Shown piece after piece: positions 33,425-40,110 of a stretch of 64,000 bases of DNA. The first letter of the stretch is position 1, and every line of letters starts with the position of its first letter. A program made the translations under genes and the position numbers. Below the pieces are notes generated by a model. The model made no database searches and was not told the origin of the DNA. It saw only the letters and a list, made by a program, of their open reading frames with translations. The DNA comes from Micavibrio aeruginosavorus EPB (GTDB taxonomy: Bacteria > Pseudomonadota > Alphaproteobacteria > Micavibrionales > Micavibrionaceae): contig NC_020812.1 in NCBI RefSeq assembly GCF_000348745.1, positions 2,179,444 to 2,243,443 on the forward strand, given 5' to 3'.

Positions 33425-33640
33425 CTACGCTTCCATCGCCGTCACCTTGTCGCGCTCGATGACTTTCAATTTTATGATGCCGTCCACCCATTGCAGGGCG
33501 CGGCCAACTTCGCGCACTTCCTTGATCAGCGTCTCGCGGACTTCCTGCAGGCGCTCATCCGTGAGGGTTTTAAGCTGCCCTACGGGGGTGTGTTGCACCC
33601 ATTTGAACATCGCCATATCGCTGTTTTGTGCCTGATCCAT
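33425..33640 (-). CDS. Small helical phage protein (71 aa)
   Basis: MDQAQNSDMAMFKWVQHTPV, then a long charged helix (RLQEVRETLIKEVREVGRAL). No family recognised. AAGGAAGGA precedes the ATG. It is placed between the sigma-like gene and the primase, so it is probably early. Its 5' leader holds a 35-nt repeat shared with the right-hand recombinase locus. Confidence 0.6.
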   Translation of the reverse strand: MDQAQNSDMAMFKWVQHTPVGQLKTLTDERLQEVRETLIKEVREVGRALQWVDGIIKLKVIERDKVTAMEA

Positions 33641-33675
33641 GTCTTGTTCCTTCCTTGTGTGGTGTGGTCACACAT

Positions 33676-33710
33676 CTCTGGTTTGCCGTTGGGATCAGAA
33701 ACGACGACGA
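33676..33710. repeat. 35-bp direct repeat, copy A
   Basis: CTCTGGTTTGCCGTTGGGAT followed by CAGAAACGACGACGA; 31 of 35 bases match copy B at 39611-39645. Both copies lie 30-36 nt upstream of a minus-strand start codon (33640 and 39581). It could be a conserved leader or a recombination site. Confidence 0.6.
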
Positions 33711-33720
33711 GGCAATGCAT

Positions 33721-34293
33721 TTATTTTTGGTTCATGAAGTCCTCTATGAATTTTCTAAGTCTTTTCAGTCGGCTGGACATTGTTGTGCGAGGGATACCCA
33801 ACAGGGCAGCAGCTTCGGAAACGCCATAATCTGACAATATCCGGTAGGTTTCCCGTAGATCGCCCGGCATAGCCGCCAGCATTCTGCGGATATCCATCTG
33901 CTGCTCGGCAACTCGCTGGCTTTGACCAAGGAAAACATCGCCCCACAGACCATCTTCCTGATCAAGGGTGTCTCCCAGCGTCAGTTGGCCATCCTCAGCG
34001 CCTGCTGGACTGGACAGAGAAACCATTTGTAACCCTGTCCAGCGTTTCTGCCGCTCCGTGTCCCTGATCAGCCGTAAGGCGTTCAGGTTCACAACAGTTT
34101 TAATGAAGCTGCGTCTATCGCCTTTAGCCGGGTCGAAATCCGGCCACGCATGGAGATACGCCAGCATGAGTTCCTGCTGGATATCTTCATAATCGTCCTT
34201 CGTAAAAATCGGCATGCGGGTGAGGGTTTTTGCCCTATAGGCAATAAAAAAAGCGGCGTAGGAATCTACGCCGCTGTAGCTGTTTTTGGCCAT
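33721..34293 (-). CDS. Sigma-70-like RNA polymerase factor (phage)
   Basis: 190 residues. Region 2-like part: FTKDDYEDIQQELMLAYLHA and WPDFDPAKGDRRSFIKTVVN; region 4-like helix-turn-helix near the end: TYRILSDYGVSEAAALLGIP and TTMSSRLKRLRKFIEDF. It probably redirects host RNA polymerase to phage promoters. AAGGA lies 7 nt before the ATG. A perfect 10-bp hairpin followed by T7 lies in codons 5-16 on the coding strand (next entry), so expression may be attenuated. Extra-cytoplasmic-function type cannot be excluded as the family. Confidence 0.8.
   Translation of the reverse strand: MAKNSYSGVDSYAAFFIAYRAKTLTRMPIFTKDDYEDIQQELMLAYLHAWPDFDPAKGDRRSFIKTVVNLNALRLIRDTERQKRWTGLQMVSLSSPAGAEDGQLTLGDTLDQEDGLWGDVFLGQSQRVAEQQMDIRRMLAAMPGDLRETYRILSDYGVSEAAALLGIPRTTMSSRLKRLRKFIEDFMNQK
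34246..34275 (-). terminator. Strong intrinsic terminator inside the start of the sigma-like gene
   Basis: AGCGGCGTAG, loop ATTC, CTACGCCGCT then TTTTTTATT on the minus strand: 10-bp perfect GC-rich stem and a run of seven T. It lies in codons 5-16 of the sigma-like gene, which must be translated through it. This is the usual layout of a transcription attenuator. Confidence 0.7.
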
Positions 34294-34824
34294 TCTCTTT
34301 TTCCTTGATTAGGCCCAAGAAAAAAGAAGGGTGGCTGACGGATAGTACGTGAACTGGACTCAAGTCATGCGCATGCGAAAACTCAACGAAAGCTGTGGCA
34401 AGCCTCCGCAGGCGGATAATAGATCTCAATGACAGGTTTAAAATTCAGCATAATCATCATTCATAGCAGCGCTAACATCTTCCCTTTTCCGGGACGTTTA
34501 CCGCTATGCAACTGACGACATATCAGAGCTATTACAGCGATGTGATGTGAGCCTATGAACGGATGATTTTCTCACAAGAAGGCACCTTTAAATCTGATAC
34601 TTACTTAAAGGTTACGGTCTTTGAATACACAAATATGTGATGACTTTCGCAAGCGCTTGTATTTCAAGGATGAGAGAATGCGAAAGATTGTGAGCGTATG
34701 AAAATAACGCCCCGCCTCACTAAAAATTATTTTCTGAATTAATACGAATGCATGTCAGAAAATATGTGTGATGAATGGCGAAGTTAGCATTTATTTGTAC
34801 GATGGCTTGCATCGTTAGTTGAAC
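34294..34824. other. Intergenic region without recognised genes (about 530 nt)
   Basis: AT-rich, with only short frames (the longest on the minus strand, 34235-34429, runs into the sigma-like gene and ends in the T-run of the terminator, so it looks like chance). Promoter-like AT stretches occur near 34700-34760. I see no RNA gene. It marks the change from the phage core to the accessory block and may contain early regulatory sites. Confidence 0.5.
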
Positions 34825-34854
34825 ATATCCGATTCTCGAAAGAGAATCGGATAT
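34825..34854. terminator. Hairpin after the HxlR-type gene
   Basis: ATATCCGATTCTC, loop GAAA, GAGAATCGGATAT: a perfect 13-bp stem that begins at the stop codon. No T-run follows on the minus strand, so it may be a weak terminator or mRNA-protecting hairpin. Confidence 0.5.
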
Positions 34855-35264
34855 CACTTCCCTGCGGCCTTAAAACGCTTCCGAGCGCGCCGAATTTTGT
34901 CGTGGTTCTCATTGGCCCAGCTCACCAGCTCCCACAGCGGGATCAGCAATGACGTTCCTAATTTGGTAAGGCTGTATTCAACGCTGGGCGGCTTGGTGGG
35001 GAACACCGTCCGGCTGATCAGACCGTCTTGTTCCAAGTCCCGCAATGTCTGGGTTAGTACACGCTGGGAAATCTCTGGAATTTCTCTTTTCAATTCACCA
35101 AAGCGCCGGGAGCGCTGGGCTAAAGTAATCAGGACGAGCGTACTCCATTTGGCACCGATGTAATCCATGACATCTCTGGCAGGGCAAGATGTGAGATCAG
35201 GAAATTGTTCTCGCCAAGTCCTGCAGCTTTCATTGAGTTTTCGGGCAGCTTCCCGCGCCGGCAT
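34854..35264 (-). CDS. HxlR-family transcriptional regulator
   Basis: About 136 residues from the ATG of [13 protein letters not shown] (a GTG start at 35330 with no ribosome site gives 158). A winged-helix HxlR domain covers [40 protein letters not shown] and [20 protein letters not shown]. HxlR regulators often control neighbouring detoxification genes. It is downstream of, and on the same strand as, the MipA/OmpV-like gene, from which it is separated by a terminator, so it may regulate mipA-like or the efflux operon through the TTTCATG...CATGAAA sites; that link is inference. Confidence 0.85.
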   Translation of the reverse strand: MPAREAARKLNESCRTWREQFPDLTSCPARDVMDYIGAKWSTLVLITLAQRSRRFGELKREIPEISQRVLTQTLRDLEQDGLISRTVFPTKPPSVEYSLTKLGTSLLIPLWELVSWANENHDKIRRARKRFKAAGK

Positions 35265-35336
35265 ACCGTTGTGTTCCCAAGTTTTATTGAATTTTAGCCG
35301 AAGGAAAACTCCGCGCTTCGATGTACACACAAAACA

Positions 35337-35360
35337 TCAGGGGGGATTTCTCCCCCCTGA
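35337..35360 (-). terminator. Terminator after the MipA-like gene
   Basis: TCAGGGGGGA, loop of four, TCCCCCCTGA: a 10-bp stem. On the minus strand TGTTTTGTG follows. It lies 18 nt after the stop codon. Confidence 0.75.
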
Positions 35361-35377
35361 CACTTTCTATTGGAGAT

Positions 35378-36208
35378 TTAGAATTTGTAGCTGGTGGTCA
35401 GGAACACCGCAGGGACAAAGTCATCCTTTACGACGGGACTGTCGGCAGCTTTACTCATGAGCTTGTCGCCACGGAAAGTGAGGTTTGCGTTCCATCGGTC
35501 GGTCAACAAGTACGTTGCGCCAACCGAGAAGCCAACCGACTTAACGCCGGATTCCGCTTCGTATTGGCTGTAGCCGGAAGCTGCCGACTGTACGCCACTT
35601 ACACCGAAACGGTTCTTCATATGCTCTTCGTCAGCCCATACTGTGCCAACCGAACCAGACATGATGATTTTTTCGCTGAGGGGGTAACGCGAACCGAGAT
35701 TCACTTCGGCAGTGGTACCATAGTCACCGGAGGCGGCGGTTGTTACTTTACCGTTCAACTGCGCGAAACCGAAATCGTATTCCGCCAGAAGGTTTGCGGT
35801 GGCCGAGGCTTCAACGTCGCCCATCCCACGCAGGTTCTTTTCATCTTCGTCTTCTTCACGACCAGGGGCATAACCGATGGACGCACCAACCTTATAGTTC
35901 TCACCGCGCAACGGGTAGCTACCGATACCGTTGCGGACGTTAGCGAAAAACAGGCCGTCTTTATATTCGACGTTCAAGACAGGTACCGGGAGGGCATCGT
36001 ACTCATCCGAGCCTTCATAGGTCGGGGCATAGCCGATACCGCCGCCAACGGTGTAATTCCAGTTATCAGGTTCCACCTGTTGCGTTGTGGAAACCGGGGT
36101 CGCTTGTTGGGTCGTATTAATCCATTGCTGAGCATTAGCACTGCCAGCAATAACAAAAGAAAATATGCCGACAGCAGCTGCCGCCGAGATATTGAGGGGT
36201 TTTAGCAT
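35378..36208 (-). CDS. MipA/OmpV family outer-membrane protein
   Basis: 276 residues with a signal peptide (cleavage after about 26, SANAQQ) and a beta-barrel. The family patterns are seen: WNYTVGGGIGYAPTYEGSDE, FFANVRNGIGSYPLRGENYK, and a C-terminal VFLTTSYKF ending in Phe, typical of outer-membrane insertion. Members are scaffold or porin-like proteins, some involved in resistance to antibiotics or metals. Its upstream region holds a perfect 11-bp operator-like palindrome. The DUF2975 gene is divergent. Confidence 0.9.
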   Translation of the reverse strand: MLKPLNISAAAAVGIFSFVIAGSANAQQWINTTQQATPVSTTQQVEPDNWNYTVGGGIGYAPTYEGSDEYDALPVPVLNVEYKDGLFFANVRNGIGSYPLRGENYKVGASIGYAPGREEDEDEKNLRGMGDVEASATANLLAEYDFGFAQLNGKVTTAASGDYGTTAEVNLGSRYPLSEKIIMSGSVGTVWADEEHMKNRFGVSGVQSAASGYSQYEAESGVKSVGFSVGATYLLTDRWNANLTFRGDKLMSKAADSPVVKDDFVPAVFLTTSYKF

Positions 36209-36276
36209 GACAATGCTCCTTGTTTAGGTTTGCTCCTGCTGCTATTAATAGCCTCATAATTTCACGGTGTAAATAA

Positions 36277-36303
36277 ATTATTTCATGTTTATCATGAAAT
36301 AAT
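36277..36303. promoter_or_regulatory. Operator-like palindrome between mipA-like and DUF2975 genes
   Basis: ATTATTTCATG, spacer TTTAT, CATGAAATAAT: perfect 11-bp arms. Only 69 nt from the mipA-like start and 36 nt from the divergent DUF2975 start. A degenerate copy lies at 1785-1811 before the efflux adaptor gene. Confidence 0.55.
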
Positions 36304-36338
36304 GCACGAAAAGGGATTTACCTAGAGGGAGTAACCTT

Positions 36339-36860
36339 ATGAAAACCGATACAAAAATCTTCAGTTACCTTGATAAAGGGTTCTGGATGGCTTGGGGAGC
36401 GCTTCCCTTCCTTGCGGGACTGCGGATTTACTTCCTGTTCACCTCCGCCTATTTCAACGCTGACGGCAGCGCCGGGGGCGAAATGCCCATCATGGAGTTC
36501 TCGCTGGCTGGCAAAGTCCTGTCGAGTTCTTTCCTTTGTGTGAACCTGATCTTTTATATAGCTTTGCTGGCCTACATGCACACGTTGACCCGCCAATTTC
36601 GACGCGGAAGCCTTTTTGTCGAAGGCACGCTTAAATATATGAAGCGGATTGGCCTGCTGATGATCGCGTGGCCCTTTGTAAAGGTGACCTCTTACAATCT
36701 GACATCCTACGCACTCGTCCAATTCGGCGATGTGAATGGCTGGAAGATGCAATTTGACCTTGATCTTCCATTGATCTCGGCAGGATTGGTTATCCTTGCC
36801 TTACGCCTTGTCATGTCACACGCCATCAAGCTTCATCATGATGCGCAATTCACGGTATAA
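36339..36860 (+). CDS. DUF2975 membrane protein
   Basis: 173 residues with four predicted membrane helices (about 14-34, 60-82, 104-124, 138-158), the DUF2975 layout. In many bacteria this family is coded directly before a small XRE-type regulator; here the second gene starts 9 nt later. The pair may sense a membrane signal and regulate genes, but its role is unknown. GAGGGAG lies before the ATG. Confidence 0.85.
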   Translation: MKTDTKIFSYLDKGFWMAWGALPFLAGLRIYFLFTSAYFNADGSAGGEMPIMEFSLAGKVLSSSFLCVNLIFYIALLAYMHTLTRQFRRGSLFVEGTLKYMKRIGLLMIAWPFVKVTSYNLTSYALVQFGDVNGWKMQFDLDLPLISAGLVILALRLVMSHAIKLHHDAQFTV

Positions 36861-36872
36861 CGGGAGACCATG

Positions 36873-37109
36873 ATGACAATAATTGTGAACCTTGATGTGA
36901 TGCTGGCCAAACGCAAGATGCGTTTGAACGATCTGTCAGATGCCATCGGGATTAGTATTCAAAACCTCTCCGTTCTGAAAACAGGGAAAGCGCGGGCGAT
37001 CCGCTTTTCTACCCTGAGCGCAATCTGTCGTGTTCTGGAATGCCAACCCGGCGATATTCTTGAGTATGCCGAAGGTGAAGACGCGCCAGAAAATGAGAAC
37101 GAGTCATAA
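36873..37109 (+). CDS. XRE-type helix-turn-helix regulator (YozG-like)
   Basis: 78 residues. The DNA-binding pattern: VMLAKRKMRLNDLSDAIGIS, IQNLSVLKTGKARAIRFSTL, SAICRVLECQPGDILEYAEG. This is the short Cro/C1-like type next to DUF2975. The second of two adjacent ATGs is taken since GGGAG spacing fits it better. It is the only C1-like regulator in the accessory block; prophage repressor function is possible but unproven. It abuts the ParB-like gene end to end. Confidence 0.8.
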   Translation: MTIIVNLDVMLAKRKMRLNDLSDAIGISIQNLSVLKTGKARAIRFSTLSAICRVLECQPGDILEYAEGEDAPENENES

Positions 37110-37526
37110 GGCAATTGGCTCGTCCTTAAACCCAAACTGCTTCTCCTGTTCGGCCCAGATGGGCGAGAAGGTCTTTTCAATATCCGTCAGCGCAAATCCC
37201 TCCGGTTGCTGACCGTCTAGGATCGCCTCAACGATTTTCGGAGAGAGCTGCATAATGCGCATCATGCGCTGCATGTAGGACTTATTGATCTTCTGCCTCT
37301 CCGACATTTCCTGCACGGTTGCGTATTTTCCGGTCAGCAGCCATTTGTTCCAGCAATAGGCCCGCCCCAGCGCCTTCAATAGCTTCTCATCCTTGCGGAT
37401 ATCTGCCTCCAGCGCCCGCAAATCCTGCCCCTGTGGGCCGATCAGCACCTTTTTGCCACCCCATTTCCGCAAAATCATCGGCACATGAACGATGATCTTG
37501 CTGTTCTCGATACGCACGTTATTCAT
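37104..37526 (-). CDS. ParB-like HTH protein of the recombinase locus
   Basis: 140 residues. The middle part (LLTGKYATVQEMSERQKINK, then SYMQRMMRIMQLSPKIVEAI) has a ParB/KorB-type helix-turn-helix, and the rest is helical. Proteins of this kind are coded directly after serine recombinases with DUF2924 upstream in alphaproteobacteria, sometimes labelled LacI-like. The start codon directly follows the recombinase stop (TAA-ATG), so the genes are translated together. A role as accessory or directionality factor of the recombinase is an attractive inference but untested. Confidence 0.7.
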   Translation of the reverse strand: MNNVRIENSKIIVHVPMILRKWGGKKVLIGPQGQDLRALEADIRKDEKLLKALGRAYCWNKWLLTGKYATVQEMSERQKINKSYMQRMMRIMQLSPKIVEAILDGQQPEGFALTDIEKTFSPIWAEQEKQFGFKDEPIAL

Positions 37527-38894
37527 TTATACAGTCCTCCTAAATTGGTGAGCGTTAAGGGTTTTTTGAAGGTGTGCGATGATCTTCTCAAATCCATCCG
37601 CACGATATTCAATGTCGATGCCATTTGTCCGCAGCACGATCCGATCAATGAGCAGGCAAGTGATGCGTTTGCGCTCTTCGGGGAAAAGGCTGTCCCAAAT
37701 ACTCTCCAAGCTCTTCATCGCATCGTGCAGATCGCTTTCCTGATAGACTGGGTTGCGCGTCCTCAAATTCCGCCATGTTTCCACGACAATCTGTGGTGAG
37801 GCCAATATGAGCTTCAGCTGGCTACTAACCACCGATTCAATTTCTCCGGCGGGGATGCGGTTGGAAGGGCAGACTTCGCAAAGTGTCCGCCTGTAGGAAT
37901 TCGCCCCGTAATAATGATAATGCTTGTGGCCCTTACGCGTGTGGGTGGGTGACATTATACCTTCACATCCACCGCAAACGATCAGCCCTTTTAACAAGGC
38001 CTTTGACTTGATCATCCATGTGCGTTTGCGTTTGACGTTATTATTATCACTGAGCGCTTCCTGCGCCTTGTCATACAATTCCTGTGTAATAATAGGCTTG
38101 TGTTGGCCGGGGTAATACTTACCCTTGTGATGAACCTCACCAAGGTAAAGCCGCTGCCGAAGTAAGGCTATCACGACATTCGGCGTGAATATTCTGCCGC
38201 CCACAGACTTCCCCGTGCCGCTGATATAAGACTTCGTGTGGTGACCATCGCGTTTTAGCTCGTCACACAACAGCGTGGTACTTTTCAGGTCGATATAACG
38301 CTCGAAGATATGGTTGACGAGTTTTACCTCTTCCGGGTTGGTGATCAGCTTGCGCTCTACTACATCGTAGCCCAGCGGCACAGGGCCACCCATCCACATG
38401 CCTTTGACTTTGGAAGCAGCAAACTTGTCGCGGATACGCTCGGCGGTCATCTCGCGCTCGAACTGCGCGAAGGACTGCAGAATATTCAGGATCAGCTTAC
38501 CCATCGCCGTTTCGGTGTTGAAATGCTGGGTAACCGATACGAACGTGACCTTATGCTTATCAAACAGCTTCATTAGGTCGACAAAGTCGCCCATGTTGCG
38601 TGAGAGGCGGTCGATTTTATAGACGACAACCACATCGATCTTGCCGTCCTCGATATCCCGCAGAAGACGCTTTGCTGCGGGGCGCTGTAAGTCTTTGGCA
38701 GAATATCCGCCATCGTCATAACGATCCGGCAGCACTGTCCATCCTTCGTGGGCTTGCGCCTTGATGTGGTATTCACCGGCTTCACGCTGTGCATCCAGCG
38801 AACTGAACTCCTGGTCTAATCCCTCGTCATCAGAGACGCGGGTGTAAATCGCACAGCGTAAAGTTCTCTTTTCTGTTGATGGCGAACCGATCAT
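37527..38894 (-). CDS. Large serine recombinase
   Basis: 455 residues. The resolvase-type catalytic domain (about 10-155): AIYTRVSDDEGLDQEFSSLD with the serine near 21, then VVYKIDRLSRNMGDFVDLMK and EREMTAERIRDK. A Recombinase domain (about 175-280, GYDVVERKLITNPEEVKLVN) and a zinc ribbon (about 305-360, CGGCEG...CEVCPSN) follow, then a helix. It cuts and joins DNA at att sites, or resolves elements. Its start overlaps the DUF2924 stop (ATGA). It may be the integrase of this prophage or of a separate element beside tRNA-Tyr; no att sites were found. Confidence 0.9.
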   Translation of the reverse strand: MIGSPSTEKRTLRCAIYTRVSDDEGLDQEFSSLDAQREAGEYHIKAQAHEGWTVLPDRYDDGGYSAKDLQRPAAKRLLRDIEDGKIDVVVVYKIDRLSRNMGDFVDLMKLFDKHKVTFVSVTQHFNTETAMGKLILNILQSFAQFEREMTAERIRDKFAASKVKGMWMGGPVPLGYDVVERKLITNPEEVKLVNHIFERYIDLKSTTLLCDELKRDGHHTKSYISGTGKSVGGRIFTPNVVIALLRQRLYLGEVHHKGKYYPGQHKPIITQELYDKAQEALSDNNNVKRKRTWMIKSKALLKGLIVCGGCEGIMSPTHTRKGHKHYHYYGANSYRRTLCEVCPSNRIPAGEIESVVSSQLKLILASPQIVVETWRNLRTRNPVYQESDLHDAMKSLESIWDSLFPEERKRITCLLIDRIVLRTNGIDIEYRADGFEKIIAHLQKTLNAHQFRRTV

Positions 38895-39370
38895 GACCGC
38901 ACCTTTGCCTTTCTGGAGCGGTGGTAAGGTCGCACCTCGCTGGGGTCTTTCTTGGCCAGCCCAAAGAACTCATTTCCGTTCCAGCGCGTTCCCGTGATGG
39001 CAAAGGCCACACCTGACAGGCTGCGGTATTTCGCACCGTCATATTCGTAGCCATCGGTCAGCACCTGCACATGGTGCTCAACGCCTTTGACCTCACGCAC
39101 CAATCGTGTCCCGACCGCCAAGCGGCTGGTATCGGTTCTGCGTTCACTCGTTATGCTGCTTTCGGCCAATGCCTCCAGCCGATCAATCGTCCGCTTGGTC
39201 AGACCGCCATAAGCCATCTCCTGAATTCGATAGATGATCTGATTGATTAGGTAGGTCTTGTTGCTTCTTGAGTGCGGCGGGCGGTCGAAGTATTTCTTCC
39301 ACTCCTTCAGGAGGTCTGTGATCTCCATCTCATTCAAGGCTGCGTATTCGGAAAGGATGTCTGTTGCCAT
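38891..39370 (-). CDS. DUF2924 protein
   Basis: 159 residues from the ATG of MATDILSEYAALNEM (GGAG 9 nt before; a longer extension has no site). The family pattern is clear: EITDLLKEWKKYFDRPPHSR, NKTYLINQIIYRIQEMAYGG, then GTRLVREVKGVEHHVQVLTD. It is nearly always coded upstream of a serine recombinase; the function is not known and may be DNA binding. It overlaps the recombinase start by 4 nt, giving tight coupling. Confidence 0.85.
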   Translation of the reverse strand: MATDILSEYAALNEMEITDLLKEWKKYFDRPPHSRSNKTYLINQIIYRIQEMAYGGLTKRTIDRLEALAESSITSERRTDTSRLAVGTRLVREVKGVEHHVQVLTDGYEYDGAKYRSLSGVAFAITGTRWNGNEFFGLAKKDPSEVRPYHRSRKAKVRS

Positions 39371-39371
39371 A

Positions 39372-39581
39372 TTATTTGTCTCCACTCTGGTTCTCAGCGT
39401 GGTCACACGAATGCTTCCTTCGGGAGGGAAGTCCAGTCAAACTTCTCTCAAAATGCGCATTATTAGATTGATTTAACTGGTTATTTTGATGCCTTTGGAT
39501 TCCGGCAGCCAGAATGGCTGCGATCTCCTGCATGCGTTCCTCTCCGGTCATATCGACAGGGTCGCGGGTACTAATCGTCAT
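39372..39581 (-). CDS. Small protein heading the recombinase locus (69 aa)
   Basis: MTISTRDPVDMTGEERMQEI, then AAILAAGIQRHQNNQLNQSN, and a basic tail. The N-terminal helix (EERMQEIAAILAAGIQR) recurs in small genes before DUF2924. AAGGAGG lies before the ATG, with the 35-bp repeat copy B 30 nt upstream. It ends 1-2 nt before the DUF2924 start. It probably belongs to the same operon; function unknown. Confidence 0.65.
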   Translation of the reverse strand: MTISTRDPVDMTGEERMQEIAAILAAGIQRHQNNQLNQSNNAHFERSLTGLPSRRKHSCDHAENQSGDK

Positions 39582-39885
39582 GGGAAGAACCTCCTTATGT
39601 TGTCCTTCCCCTCTGGTTTTCCGTTGGCTTCAAAAACGACGACGACCTAATAAAAAAAGTTTGAGTTTTACTCAAAAAGACCCAAATCGAAGGATTTTAG
39701 GTGGTCAAACATCTGCACGGGTTTTTGCCTTTTAAATCAATGTGCTTGAGCGACGACGAGCAACTCGAATTGTGTTTTAGGGTCGTGAGAGAATACGAGA
39801 GAACTGAGAGAAACACGCGGAGACCCGCGCTCTAACCGTATTCAAGCGAAATGCAAAATGGCGCAGGAACTGGGGCTTTTGGCAA
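39582..39885. other. Leader of the recombinase locus and tRNA downstream region
   Basis: No gene longer than 60 codons is supported. On the minus strand it holds the repeat copy B and an A/T-rich stretch (39650-39680) that may be a promoter. ACGACGACGAGC near 39754 partly repeats the end of the 35-bp element. The right part flanks the tRNA terminator. Confidence 0.5.
39611..39645. repeat. 35-bp direct repeat, copy B
   Basis: CTCTGGTTTTCCGTTGGCTT followed by CAAAAACGACGACGA; 31 of 35 bases match copy A at 33676-33710. It lies in the 5' leader of the recombinase locus. Confidence 0.6.
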
Positions 39886-39912
39886 TTAAAAACCCGCCAC
39901 TAAGGGCGGGTT
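39886..39912 (-). terminator. Terminator after tRNA-Tyr
   Basis: On the minus strand AACCCGCC, loop, GGCGGGTT followed by TTTAATT. It lies about 10 nt after the tRNA end. Confidence 0.7.
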
Positions 39913-39922
39913 GATAAAGAAA

Positions 39923-40008
39923 TGGTGGAGGGGACAGGATTTGAACCTGTGTACTCGTAAGAGGCCAGATTTACAGTCTGGTGCCATTAACCACTCGGCC
40001 ACCCCTCC
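39923..40008 (-). tRNA. tRNA-Tyr (GTA)
   Basis: The reverse complement starts GGAGGGGTGGCCGAGTGG and ends CCCCTCCACCA. The acceptor stem is GGAGGGG/CCCCTCC with the CCA encoded; the anticodon loop reads CTGTAAA (GTA), and the long variable arm (GGCCTCTTACGAG-type) is that of type II tRNA. The GTTCAAATCC T-arm is intact. Length 86 including CCA. It is directly beside the recombinase locus, so it is a candidate integration target, but its 3' end was not found duplicated at the left. Confidence 0.95.
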
Positions 40009-40110
40009 ATCCCTTTAACGGGCTGGGTGAAGAAAAAGGTTTTTGCATTTTCTGTCAAGACATGATTTATGAGGCCACCCGTAAAATACAGAGAAAAAGC
40101 GAAAAAACCC

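Noticed and set aside
34235-34429. 64-aa minus-strand frame before the sigma-like gene
   Set aside because: It overlaps the sigma-like gene, has no ribosome site and ends in the terminator T-run; probably chance.
36873-37109. XRE regulator as the prophage CI repressor
   Set aside because: It pairs with DUF2975, a common chromosomal pair, and is outside the phage core; no evidence ties it to phage operators.
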